From NCBI GenBank assembly GCA_002427015.1, contig DIPE01000040.1, positions 1-15,019 of the forward strand: DNA of 15,019 bases, in the 5' to 3' direction. Positions 1 to 6,156 of the stretch are shown here, one piece after another (the first letter of the stretch is position 1; every line of letters starts with the position of its first letter). The position numbers and the translations under genes were made by a program. This DNA is from Firmicutes bacterium UBA5496. Its GTDB lineage: Bacteria; Bacillota; Proteinivoracia; UBA4975. The notes beneath the pieces are model-generated. The model was not told the origin of the DNA. It did no database searches and was given only the letters and a program-made list of their open reading frames with translations.

Positions 1-1259
1 TTATCCTTGTCGCTGAGAACTGCATTTTTGCGCTGGTAGCCGGCAATTACCACTTCCACAGATTCTTCCAAGTCGTTTTGCAGCACTCTTTTGCGGCCCA
101 GCTTAACGGCAAGGAGGGCAGCCTCATTGATGATATTGGCCAGATCTGCCCCGGAAGCCCCGGAAGTGGCCCGAGCAATAGCATTAAAATCTATATTTGG
201 CCCCATCTTGACCTTTTGGGCGTGAACCCTGAGCACTGCTTCCCGGCCAGCCAGGTCCGGCAATTCTACCGGAATCCGGCGGTCAAACCTGCCCGGGCGC
301 AGAAGGGCCTTGTCCAAAATTTCCGGCCGGTTGGTGGCAGCCAGGATTACCAGACCCTTATCAGACTGGAAGCCGTCCATCTCGGTAAGGAGCTGATTGA
401 GGGTCTGCTCCCTTTCATCATTGCCGCCCAAGGCCCCGGCGGTGCGGGTCTTGCCAATGGTATCTATTTCATCAATAAAGATTATGCAAGGGGCTTTGGC
501 CTGGGCCTGCTTAAACAGATCCCGGACCCGGGCAGCGCCCATGCCTACAAACATCTCCACAAACTCTGAGCCGGAAATGGAGAAAAAGGGAACCTTGGCC
601 TCCCCAGCTACAGCCTGAGCCAGCAGGGTCTTGCCGGTGCCGGGAGGTCCCACCAGCAATGCTCCCTTGGGAATTTTGGCGCCGATGTCCGCATATTTTT
701 GGGGATTGTGCAGAAAATCCACTATTTCCTGCAGAGCTTCTTTGGCCTCGTCCTGACCGGCCACATCAGCAAAAGTCTTGCCCGTCTGAGCATGGACATA
801 AATTTTGGCATTGCTCTTGCCTAAAGACAAGGCGTTGCCACCCATGGCCTTTTGAAACTTGTTGGCCAAAAACTTGCCCAAAAGGGCAAAGATTCCAATG
901 GGCACAAGCCAAGTGAGGAGAAAATTCATCAAGGGAGACATCTCTTTGGGAATGACTCGGCTGAATTCTGCCCCTGATGCGTACAGACGTTCTACCAAAC
1001 CGGGATCATCCATTTTACCGGTAACGAACAACTTGTCTTTGCCCTTTTCTTCAATGATAAAGCCAATCTGTGTTTCCTGAATTTCAACGGTCTTGACCTT
1101 ACCCGCCTCAACCTGCCGCATGAAGGTCCCATAGTCCACCTGGGATACTTTAGATTTCAAGAGAGCAGGAAACAGGAATAAATTTAACAGCATGACAATG
1201 CCCAGGGTTATAACATAGTAAAAAATCAGAGACTTCTGCGGCCGCTTTTGTTCATCCAT
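1..1259 (-). CDS. ftsH: ATP-dependent zinc metalloprotease FtsH, C-terminal part cut by window edge
   Basis: This is a membrane-anchored AAA+ protease that extracts and degrades membrane and short-lived cytosolic proteins as a hexamer. The first 419 residues are present. Two membrane segments (about 11-32 and 108-128) flank a short extracytoplasmic domain. The AAA domain follows, with Walker A GPPGTGKT at 204-211, the pore loop FVG at 237-239, Walker B IIFIDE at 259-264, and the second region of homology ending RPGRFDR at 321-327. The reading frame is open at base 1. The HExxH zinc site, expected roughly 10-20 residues further on, lies outside the window, so protease competence cannot be checked. 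The start is ATG at 1259, preceded by a purine-rich ribosome site (AGGAGAGGAGAGG). The usual tilS/hpt neighbours of housekeeping ftsH are absent upstream, so this may be a second paralogue. No convincing promoter was found in the short gap after the upstream terminator. Confidence 0.95.
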   Translation of the reverse strand, partial: MDEQKRPQKSLIFYYVITLGIVMLLNLFLFPALLKSKVSQVDYGTFMRQVEAGKVKTVEIQETQIGFIIEEKGKDKLFVTGKMDDPGLVERLYASGAEFSRVIPKEMSPLMNFLLTWLVPIGIFALLGKFLANKFQKAMGGNALSLGKSNAKIYVHAQTGKTFADVAGQDEAKEALQEIVDFLHNPQKYADIGAKIPKGALLVGPPGTGKTLLAQAVAGEAKVPFFSISGSEFVEMFVGMGAARVRDLFKQAQAKAPCIIFIDEIDTIGKTRTAGALGGNDEREQTLNQLLTEMDGFQSDKGLVILAATNRPEILDKALLRPGRFDRRIPVELPDLAGREAVLRVHAQKVKMGPNIDFNAIARATSGASGADLANIINEAALLAVKLGRKRVLQNDLEESVEVVIAGYQRKNAVLSDKD

Positions 1260-1325
1260 ATTTACCTCTCCTCTCCTTGGGCATATTTTTCATAGTACAA
1301 CATCTTATCTTACCATTAAAGAATC

Positions 1326-1364
1326 AAAAAAAATACCCTCTCTCCAATGAACCCAGAGAAAGGG
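1326..1364 (-). terminator. Intrinsic terminator of the SLC13/ArsB-type transporter gene
   Basis: On the minus strand, 1356-1364 pairs with 1336-1344 (nine positions, one mismatch) around an 11-nt loop. After one TA step comes a run of eight T (1326-1333). It starts about 9 nt past the transporter stop codon and separates that gene from ftsH. Confidence 0.8.
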
Positions 1365-1372
1365 AAAATTAT

Positions 1373-2641
1373 TTAACCCAAAATCAGCCAGACCAGCACA
1401 TAGCCGGTAGTAACGGCAGCCAGAGTAAAGGGAACGCTGATCTTCATAAACTTGCCGATGCTTACCTCATGGCCGTCCCGGCGCAATATACCCATGGCGG
1501 CAATGTTGGCTGAGGCGCCAATTGGCGTCAGGTTGCCCCCCAGGGTCGCCCCTGCCAGCAAACCAAAGTAGAGGACCCGAGGATCAATGCCAAGAATATT
1601 GGAGATTCCCGCTACCACCGGCAACATGGTAGCCACATAGGGGATGTTGTCAATAAAAGCTGACAGTAGCACCGAGGCCCAGAGAATAATGGTGTAAATG
1701 GCAAAGACGTTATTTTTGCTGACTTTGACAAAGAACTGGCTGATATCATTGATAATTCCCGCTTCGGTAATGCTGCCGACGACAATAAAGAGGCCAGCCA
1801 ACAGGCCGATGGTAAAAAAGTCGATATCCGCAAAGACTTGGGCCACGCCTTGAAGACTGCGGTCTTTAATATATTTTCTTATCAGGCCAATCGCCAATAA
1901 GCCGAGACAGATAATGCCGTTTGTAATAGCGGGCTTTTCCGGGATGAAGGAGGCAAGGATTAAGAGAACAACCATGCCCACAATGAGCACAGAGGGGAAG
2001 TAATCTTTCACCTCAGTTTTATCATTGGAGTTAATTGGCTGTGAATATTTGCGGAACACCCGCAGCAAGACTAAGGTGGAAACCAATGCTCCAGCCTGAA
2101 CTACCCAGAACATGCCGGGTTTGCCATCCAGGACAAAGAAGTCCAGGAAATCCAAATTGGCATGGCCACCCAGCATAATGGCGGTTGTGTCCCCTACCAG
2201 GGTGGCGGCTCCTTGCAAATTTGAAGAGACTGCGATGGCAATAATGCTGGGAACCGGCGAAACCTTCAGCTTTTTCGAGATGGTCAAGGCTACAGGCGCC
2301 ACCATGAGCACAGTGGCTACATTGTCAATAAAGGCGGAAATGATCCCTGCGAACAGGGAAAGGGCGATGATTGCCCACTTGACATTGGGGGTTTTGCGGA
2401 TAATCAAGTCCGCCAGCCGGGCTGGCATCTTCGATTCAATAAACAAGGAAACTATTCCCATAGTGCCTGCAATCATCATAATGACATTCCAATCCACAGC
2501 GGCAAACACTTTGTTTACAGGCATAATCCCCAGAAGAACAAAAAGGGCCGCTGAAGACAGGGCGATATGTGCCCGATAGCGAGGCAAAGCCAGCAGCAGC
2601 ATATAAGTCAAAAGAAAAATAACAATAGCAGTGATTTTCAA
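1373..2641 (-). CDS. ArsB/NhaD/SLC13-type ion transporter (IT superfamily permease)
   Basis: This is an integral membrane permease of the ion-transporter superfamily that includes ArsB, NhaD and SLC13/CitM carriers; the substrate cannot be told from sequence. It has about ten or more hydrophobic segments along 422 residues. The two halves carry the duplicated signature of the fold: SAFIDN followed by hydrophobics at 102-118 and again at 327-343. Each is followed by a Gly/Asn/Thr-rich re-entrant stretch (about 141-159 and 366-384, the latter with GGNLTPIGASAN). The start is uncertain. A TTG at 2650 would touch the ribosome site AAAAGGGG with no spacing. The TTG at 2641 lies 9 nt downstream of it and is preferred; no ATG is available nearby. 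It is a single-gene unit with its own promoter and terminator, divergent from the uracil permease. Arsenite efflux is not supported, since there is no arsR or arsC nearby. Confidence 0.88.
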   Translation of the reverse strand: MKITAIVIFLLTYMLLLALPRYRAHIALSSAALFVLLGIMPVNKVFAAVDWNVIMMIAGTMGIVSLFIESKMPARLADLIIRKTPNVKWAIIALSLFAGIISAFIDNVATVLMVAPVALTISKKLKVSPVPSIIAIAVSSNLQGAATLVGDTTAIMLGGHANLDFLDFFVLDGKPGMFWVVQAGALVSTLVLLRVFRKYSQPINSNDKTEVKDYFPSVLIVGMVVLLILASFIPEKPAITNGIICLGLLAIGLIRKYIKDRSLQGVAQVFADIDFFTIGLLAGLFIVVGSITEAGIINDISQFFVKVSKNNVFAIYTIILWASVLLSAFIDNIPYVATMLPVVAGISNILGIDPRVLYFGLLAGATLGGNLTPIGASANIAAMGILRRDGHEVSIGKFMKISVPFTLAAVTTGYVLVWLILG

Positions 2642-2690
2642 ATTTAGCAACCCCTTTTCAGGCCAAAAAAAACAGCAGAGTTTATTTTTT

Positions 2691-2719
2691 ATTATAAACT
2701 ATCGTCGAAGTATCTTCAA
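2691..2719 (-). promoter_or_regulatory. Promoter of the SLC13/ArsB-type transporter
   Basis: Minus strand -35 TTGAAG (2714-2719), 17-bp spacer, perfect -10 TATAAT (2691-2696). An AT-rich inverted repeat with 7-bp arms (AGTTTAT at 2679-2685, ATAAACT at 2694-2700) overlaps the -10 and expected start point and could be an operator. A GTCGAA word lies in the spacer at 2704-2709. Confidence 0.65.
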
Positions 2720-2745
2720 TGAAAGGGACGGACCTTTTTGTCGCA
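2720..2745. repeat. Degenerate remnant of the GGGACAAAGGGGACGG repeat
   Basis: The stretch AAAGGGACGGACC followed by TTTTTGTCGC matches one arm of the inverted-repeat element at 12640-12750 apart from two small gaps and a few substitutions. The outer GGGAC flank is missing. It appears to be a decayed half-element in the divergent intergenic space. The resemblance is visible by eye but short, so chance is possible. Confidence 0.4.
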
Positions 2746-2800
2746 TTTTCGACATTCAAGTTAGGGTTGACATTAAAAACAGGATTTTTTAAAAAAGTAC

Positions 2801-2829
2801 TTCCATCTTTTTAGAGCTTATGTTAAAAT
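2801..2829 (+). promoter_or_regulatory. Promoter of the uracil permease gene (extended -10)
   Basis: An extended -10, TGTTAAAAT, lies at 2821-2829 (TG at 2821-2822, TAAAAT hexamer 2824-2829) with a weak -35 TTCCAT at 2801-2806 and a 17-bp spacer. Transcription would begin near 2836, only a few bases before the PyrR binding hairpin. That placement fits how such leaders are arranged. A consensus TTGACA at 2767-2772 has only TAAAAA as a partner at 17 bp and is a second, weaker possibility. Confidence 0.6.
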
Positions 2830-2842
2830 ACAGCAAATGAAC

Positions 2843-2935
2843 ATCTTTAAATCGGCACAGAGATGCCGGCAAGATAGTACCAGTGTACAAGCGTTAAATG
2901 TCTTGTCTGCGCCTTTGCAGTCAAGACATTTTTTT
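2843..2935 (+). promoter_or_regulatory. PyrR-type transcription attenuator in the uracil permease leader
   Basis: Three competing structures are visible. (1) A PyrR binding hairpin: lower stem ATCTT (2843-2847) with AAGAT (2871-2875), a purine-rich internal bulge, upper stem CGGCA (2853-2857) with TGCCG (2864-2868), and hexaloop CAGAGA (2858-2863). That hexaloop is the one known in Bacillus PyrR sites (consensus CNGNGA). (2) An antiterminator: 2868-2874 pairs with 2901-2907 (one G-U), using bases from both the PyrR hairpin and the terminator. (3) An intrinsic terminator: 2896-2905 pairs perfectly with 2922-2931, continued by CTGC/GCAG around a GCCTTT loop, and followed by seven T (2929-2935). 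UMP-loaded PyrR should stabilise (1), block (2) and let (3) end transcription. The loop-closing pair is A-U rather than the usual C-G. The pyrR gene itself is not in the window. Confidence 0.85.
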
Positions 2936-3024
2936 GTACTCTGCCACTCTGTGCAATTCACCTGCCCCCTGGGGATACTACTGAAAGAAGCATGTAAGCT
3001 TCAAATTTAAAGGAGGAATTGCCA

Positions 3025-4398
3025 ATGTCAGCTAAGCATCAGATTTCCGGGTACCTGCCCGATGAACGCCCGCCCTTTTGGAAATTATTTTTATACGCCC
3101 TGCAGCAAGTTATTGTCATGTTTCCGGCAACAATTGCCGTTGCGCTGCTTACAGGCTTCCATGTTTCCACCACCATTTTTGCCAGCGGTCTGGCCACCAT
3201 TTGCTTTATCCTAGTTACCGGCAGAAAACTGCCTCTCTATTATGGCTCTAGCTTTTCCTACTTGCCGGCAATCGCCGGACTCATGGCTTCTGAAGCCTTG
3301 TCAGGTTACTCCCTAAACGAAAAGATCGCCGTTGCCCAGTTCGGCATTGTCATGTCTGGTTTTGTTTCCATCGCTGCCGGCCTGATTGTCAACCGCTTTG
3401 GCAAAGATTCCATAAACAAGATTCTTCCTGCTACAGTAACCGGACCTATAGCCATGGCCATTGGCCTTACACTGGCTGCTAACGCGCTCAAAGATGCCGC
3501 GGCCTTTCCCCAAGTAGCTGAAGCTTCAACATTATTGGCAGGGAATATGGCTTGGGTCATTTCCCTTACCACCTTGTTTGCTACCATTCTCTTCTCCGTT
3601 TACTTAAAAGGTTTTTGGAGCCAGCTGCCCCTCCTCTTCGGCCCCATCGTCGGCTGCATTGCCGCCTTTATCATATTCAAGATAACTGGACTGAATTTCT
3701 TTAAGGTCCTAACTGAAAACGCCGGCAGCGGCTTATTTGCCCTGCCAATCTTCACCCTGCCCAAACCTTCCTGGATGGCTGTGGCGGCAATAATGCCCAT
3801 TGCTATTGCCACCATCCCCGAATCTACTGCCCATGTCTACCAGCTGGACATCTATGTCAATGACCTGGCCCGCAAGAAAAAAAGCAACAAAAAATACGAT
3901 ATCGAAAGCAAATTAGGCCTCAATCTCATTGGTGACGGCATCGGCGACATGGTAGCCGGTTTCATCGGCGGCCCTGCCGGCACTAACTACGGTGAAAACA
4001 TCAGCGCCATGGCGATTACAAGGGTGTTCTCCATTCCTGTCCTCATCGCCGCCGCCATCATCGCTATGATTATTTCCTGTTTCACCCCGCTGATCAATGC
4101 CATTTATGCAATCCCCTATGCAGTCATCGGCGGACTGGAAATATACCTTTTTGGCGCTATCGCTGCCCAGGGCGTCGCCATCATGTTAGAAAAGAAAGTC
4201 GACCTTTTCAGCGCCAAGAATATCGCCGTCATCGCCACCATCATGGTCATCGGCGTGGGCGGCCAGTATGCCTTTGGCGGCAACATCCCCTTCTTTGGCC
4301 TCAATATCCCCAGCATTGCAGGAGCAGCGATCTTTGGCATCATCCTCAACCTGCTCCTTAGCATCGGCGAAGAGAAAAGGCAGCAGAAGGCTGAGTAA
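3025..4398 (+). CDS. uraA: Uracil permease, NCS2/UraA family
   Basis: This is a membrane symporter of the nucleobase-cation symporter-2 family that takes up uracil (family knowledge; specificity inferred). It has 457 residues, about 14 hydrophobic segments, and the two UraA hallmark glutamates in context: IPES with E266 (E. coli UraA E241) and NYGENI with E324 (UraA E290). The stretch 277-297, between these, is a basic Lys/Arg-rich cytoplasmic loop longer than in E. coli UraA. ATG at 3025 is chosen because AGGAGG (3011-3016) stands 8 nt upstream; a TTG at 3019 would be only 2 nt from it. The PyrR attenuator in the leader supports a pyrimidine substrate over xanthine or urate. It is a single-gene unit closed by a strong terminator. 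Often called pyrP in Bacillus-type pyrimidine operons. Confidence 0.9.
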   Translation: MSAKHQISGYLPDERPPFWKLFLYALQQVIVMFPATIAVALLTGFHVSTTIFASGLATICFILVTGRKLPLYYGSSFSYLPAIAGLMASEALSGYSLNEKIAVAQFGIVMSGFVSIAAGLIVNRFGKDSINKILPATVTGPIAMAIGLTLAANALKDAAAFPQVAEASTLLAGNMAWVISLTTLFATILFSVYLKGFWSQLPLLFGPIVGCIAAFIIFKITGLNFFKVLTENAGSGLFALPIFTLPKPSWMAVAAIMPIAIATIPESTAHVYQLDIYVNDLARKKKSNKKYDIESKLGLNLIGDGIGDMVAGFIGGPAGTNYGENISAMAITRVFSIPVLIAAAIIAMIISCFTPLINAIYAIPYAVIGGLEIYLFGAIAAQGVAIMLEKKVDLFSAKNIAVIATIMVIGVGGQYAFGGNIPFFGLNIPSIAGAAIFGIILNLLLSIGEEKRQQKAE

Positions 4399-4420
4399 GA
4401 CTACACCCTCCAATTTTTTA

Positions 4421-4447
4421 AACCGGCAGAAATCTGCCGGTTTTTTT
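4421..4447 (+). terminator. Intrinsic terminator of the uracil permease gene
   Basis: The stem AACCGGCAG pairs with CTGCCGGTT across a 4-nt loop and is followed by a run of T ending at 4447. It begins 22 nt after the stop codon. In the opposite direction only TTT precedes a run of A, so it should work poorly for the convergent SPFH operon. Confidence 0.92.
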
Positions 4448-4457
4448 ATGCTTGTAT

Positions 4458-4634
4458 TCACTGGGATTGAGATTGTTTTTTAGTCTTTTTTCGCTGCTTG
4501 ACACATTCCGTCAGGAGATATTCGATCTGACCATTAATTGAGCGGATATCGTCTGCCGCCCAGGCCGCTAATTCTTCCCAAAGGGATGATGGCAAGCGCA
4601 ACAGGATCTTTTTGTTTTTATCGGCATTTTCCAT
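4458..4634 (-). CDS. Small ribbon-helix-helix (Arc/MetJ-type) DNA-binding protein
   Basis: This is a 58-residue protein with a ribbon-helix-helix layout. A basic N-terminus and short beta strand KKILLRLP (about 8-15) are followed by helix A (SSLWEELAAWAADD, about 16-29), a turn RSINGQ, and helix B (IEYLLTECVKQ). It ends in a Lys-rich tail. Such proteins bind DNA as dimers, with the strands in the major groove at inverted repeats. The start is ATG at 4634, with AGGGGATGA about 10 nt upstream. It begins 23 nt after the SPFH stop codon and must be co-transcribed with it. This SPFH plus small Arc-like partner is a pairing I have seen in other bacteria, but its role is not known to me. A natural guess is autoregulation at the palindrome near the operon promoter. 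It could also be an orphan antitoxin-like protein; no toxin gene is adjacent. Confidence 0.8.
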   Translation of the reverse strand: MENADKNKKILLRLPSSLWEELAAWAADDIRSINGQIEYLLTECVKQRKKTKKQSQSQ

Positions 4635-4657
4635 AGCTCATCATCCCCTGCGAATAA

Positions 4658-5677
4658 TCAATACAACGAGCCGCTGTTGACGATGGGCTGCGCGTCCTTA
4701 TTGCCGCACAGGACTACCAGCAAATTGCTGACCATGGCGGCCTTGCGCTCTTCGTCCAAATTTACGATATCATTTTCGCTGAGCTTGGCCAGGGCCATTT
4801 CCACCATGCCTACAGCCCCCTCCACAATCATCTGGCGAGCATCGATAATGGCAGAAGCTTGCTGGCGCTGGAGCATTGCCGCTGCTATTTCCGGAGCATA
4901 GGATAAATGAGTAATCCTCGCCTCCATGACTTCCAGCCCGGCCATTTCTGCTTTGGCTTGAATTTCGTCCTTAAGCCTTTCGGCGATCTCTCTGCTGCTG
5001 CCTCGTAAAGACTTTTCGTTGTCCATGCTATCGGAGGCATCATAGGGATAGAGGCTGACAATATTTCTCAGGGCGGCATCTGTCTGGATTGATAAAAACT
5101 CGGTGAAGTTATCGACGTTAAATACCGCCTTGGCGGTGTTGACCACCCGCCAGATGACAACGATGCCAATAATGATTGGATTGCCCAGCTGGTCATTGAT
5201 CTTTTGCTTATCATTATTCAGGGTCATGGCCTTGAGGGATATTTTCTTACTCACAAAGGGAACAGCAGTGCCCTGGGGCAGTGCCTTGACGGCCGTCAGT
5301 TCATTGACCAGCTTACCGCTGGAAGTGTTGCGGGTAGAGGGGTTAAAAGCGATGGCAAAAGGATTGACAAAATAAAAACCTGGCAGCTTAAGCGTCCCGT
5401 AATACCTGCCGAATAGAGTGAGCACAAGGGCCTCGTTGGGCTTAAGCACTTTTAAACCCGCAAAGAGAATGGGTCCGACAAGAGAAAAATAGAGTCCGGA
5501 AACAACGCTCAGAATAACCCAAGGCGTAACATTCACTGCTTCTGTACTTTGGGTGATGCCGAAAATCATTCCCGCCAGCGCCGCCAGCATAAGCAAAATA
5601 TTGAGGATGAGCACAAACATTCCGTTTTTGGCCTTGAGGATAATTTCCTGATGGTCTCCAGCCTTCACTTCAGACAT
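4658..5677 (-). CDS. SPFH/band-7 domain membrane protein
   Basis: This is a 339-residue member of the SPFH (stomatin/prohibitin/flotillin/HflK) superfamily, membrane scaffold proteins that oligomerise and often associate with FtsH or lipid domains. Two hydrophobic segments (about 21-42 and 51-75) precede the SPFH core, which begins near LKPNEALVLTLFGRYYGT (78-95). The core runs through GNPIIIGIVVIWRV (165-178) and NIVSLYPYD (205-213). A helical region with EIAERLKDEIQAKAEMAGLEV (230-250) follows, typical of band-7 C-terminal helices. The start ATG at 5677 follows a GAGGGG-type site. It is the first gene of a two-gene unit with the small ribbon-helix-helix gene. Function in this organism is unknown; membrane stress or protein quality control is a family-based inference. 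Confidence 0.9.
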   Translation of the reverse strand: MSEVKAGDHQEIILKAKNGMFVLILNILLMLAALAGMIFGITQSTEAVNVTPWVILSVVSGLYFSLVGPILFAGLKVLKPNEALVLTLFGRYYGTLKLPGFYFVNPFAIAFNPSTRNTSSGKLVNELTAVKALPQGTAVPFVSKKISLKAMTLNNDKQKINDQLGNPIIIGIVVIWRVVNTAKAVFNVDNFTEFLSIQTDAALRNIVSLYPYDASDSMDNEKSLRGSSREIAERLKDEIQAKAEMAGLEVMEARITHLSYAPEIAAAMLQRQQASAIIDARQMIVEGAVGMVEMALAKLSENDIVNLDEERKAAMVSNLLVVLCGNKDAQPIVNSGSLY

Positions 5678-5696
5678 ACCAACTACCCCTCTCGTT

Positions 5697-5715
5697 TAAT
5701 ATCATAATGATATTA
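5697..5715. promoter_or_regulatory. 19-bp perfect palindrome at the SPFH operon start (putative operator)
   Basis: TAATATCAT (5697-5705) and ATGATATTA (5707-5715) are exact reverse complements around a single A. It lies just downstream of the -10 box, over the predicted start point, where a bound protein would repress. The ribbon-helix-helix protein encoded in this operon is a plausible binder; this is inference. Confidence 0.6.
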
Positions 5716-5717
5716 CA

Positions 5718-5746
5718 ATTATAGCATACCAATATATAACAGGCAA
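5718..5746 (-). promoter_or_regulatory. Strong promoter of the SPFH operon
   Basis: Minus strand -35 TTGCCT (5741-5746), 17-bp spacer, perfect -10 TATAAT (5718-5723), with a TG one base upstream of the -10 (extended). Transcription should start near 5711, inside the adjoining palindrome. Confidence 0.82.
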
Positions 5747-5750
5747 TAAG

Positions 5751-5786
5751 AAAACCGCCCTTTGTCTTTACCTTTCAAAGGACGGT
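5751..5786 (-). terminator. Intrinsic terminator closing the seven-gene metal-cofactor operon
   Basis: On the minus strand, ACCGTCCTTTG (5776-5786) pairs with CAAAGGGCGGT (5754-5764), 11 pairs with one U-G, followed by TTTTCTT. It begins about 14 nt past the last stop codon. Both arms resemble the CAAAGGGGACGGT core of the repeat at 12640-12750, suggesting it may have been made from such an element. Confidence 0.8.
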
Positions 5787-5799
5787 CAGCATATTCAGG

Positions 5800-6156
5800 T
5801 TATTCTCCGCATTCATCATGATGCTGATGCTCATGACACACTGAACCAGTGGATTGCAGGCTTCCCTGGAGATAGTTCCTGGCAGCGTCATCGGCGCTGC
5901 CCCTGGCGCCGGTGACCACTTCAATGCCTTTTTCTTCAAATATCTCTATGGCGCCGCCCCCCATTCCTCCGGAGATGATGACATTAACTCCCTGATCGTT
6001 GAGGAAATTGGGCAGAAATCCAGGCCGGTGCCCAGGATTGGGGATGGTTTCGGACTTGACAATATTGTCATTCTCAACCTGGTAAATCCTGAAGCCCTGG
6101 CAATGGCCAAAGTGCTCAGTGACCTGGCCTCCGTCGCAGGCTATTGCTATTTTCAT
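5800..6156 (-). CDS. NifX/NafY-family (dinitrogenase FeMo-cofactor-type) protein with His-rich tail
   Basis: This small protein of about 118 residues is in the NifX/NafY/NifB-C-terminal family, whose members bind metal clusters or their precursors. The fold signatures are the N-terminal MKIAIACDGGQVTEHFGHC and a glycine-rich ISGGMGGGAIEIFEEKGIEVVTGARG about two-thirds along. The C-terminus carries CHEHQHHDEC, five metal-capable His/Cys in a short run plus a second Cys, which suggests an added metal site. The upstream Mrp stop codon overlaps the ATG pair (ATGATG). GGAGG lies 4 nt from the first ATG (6159) and 7 nt from the second (6156), so the second is preferred. It is the last gene of the operon, before a terminator. 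No nitrogenase genes are present, so a role in nitrogen fixation is not supported. The ORP-type metal carriers of sulfate reducers belong to the same family. Confidence 0.9.
   Translation of the reverse strand: MKIAIACDGGQVTEHFGHCQGFRIYQVENDNIVKSETIPNPGHRPGFLPNFLNDQGVNVIISGGMGGGAIEIFEEKGIEVVTGARGSADDAARNYLQGSLQSTGSVCHEHQHHDECGE

Noticed and set aside
1373..2641. Arsenite efflux pump ArsB
   Set aside because: The fold is shared by the whole superfamily, and there is no arsR, arsC or arsA nearby to support arsenic.
2843..2954. Purine riboswitch or 6S-like RNA in the uracil permease leader
   Set aside because: The conserved cores of those RNAs are absent, and the hairpin with CAGAGA hexaloop plus antiterminator and terminator is explained fully by PyrR attenuation.
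4421..4447. Bidirectional terminator also serving the SPFH/RHH operon
   Set aside because: On the minus strand the stem is followed by TTT and then a run of A, which is too poor a T-tract to claim.
5697..5715. Fur or PerR box at the SPFH promoter
   Set aside because: The half-sites (TAATATCAT/ATGATATTA) are not in the order of the Fur (TGATAATNATTATCA) or PerR (TTATAATNATTATAA) consensus, and the genes are not iron or peroxide genes.
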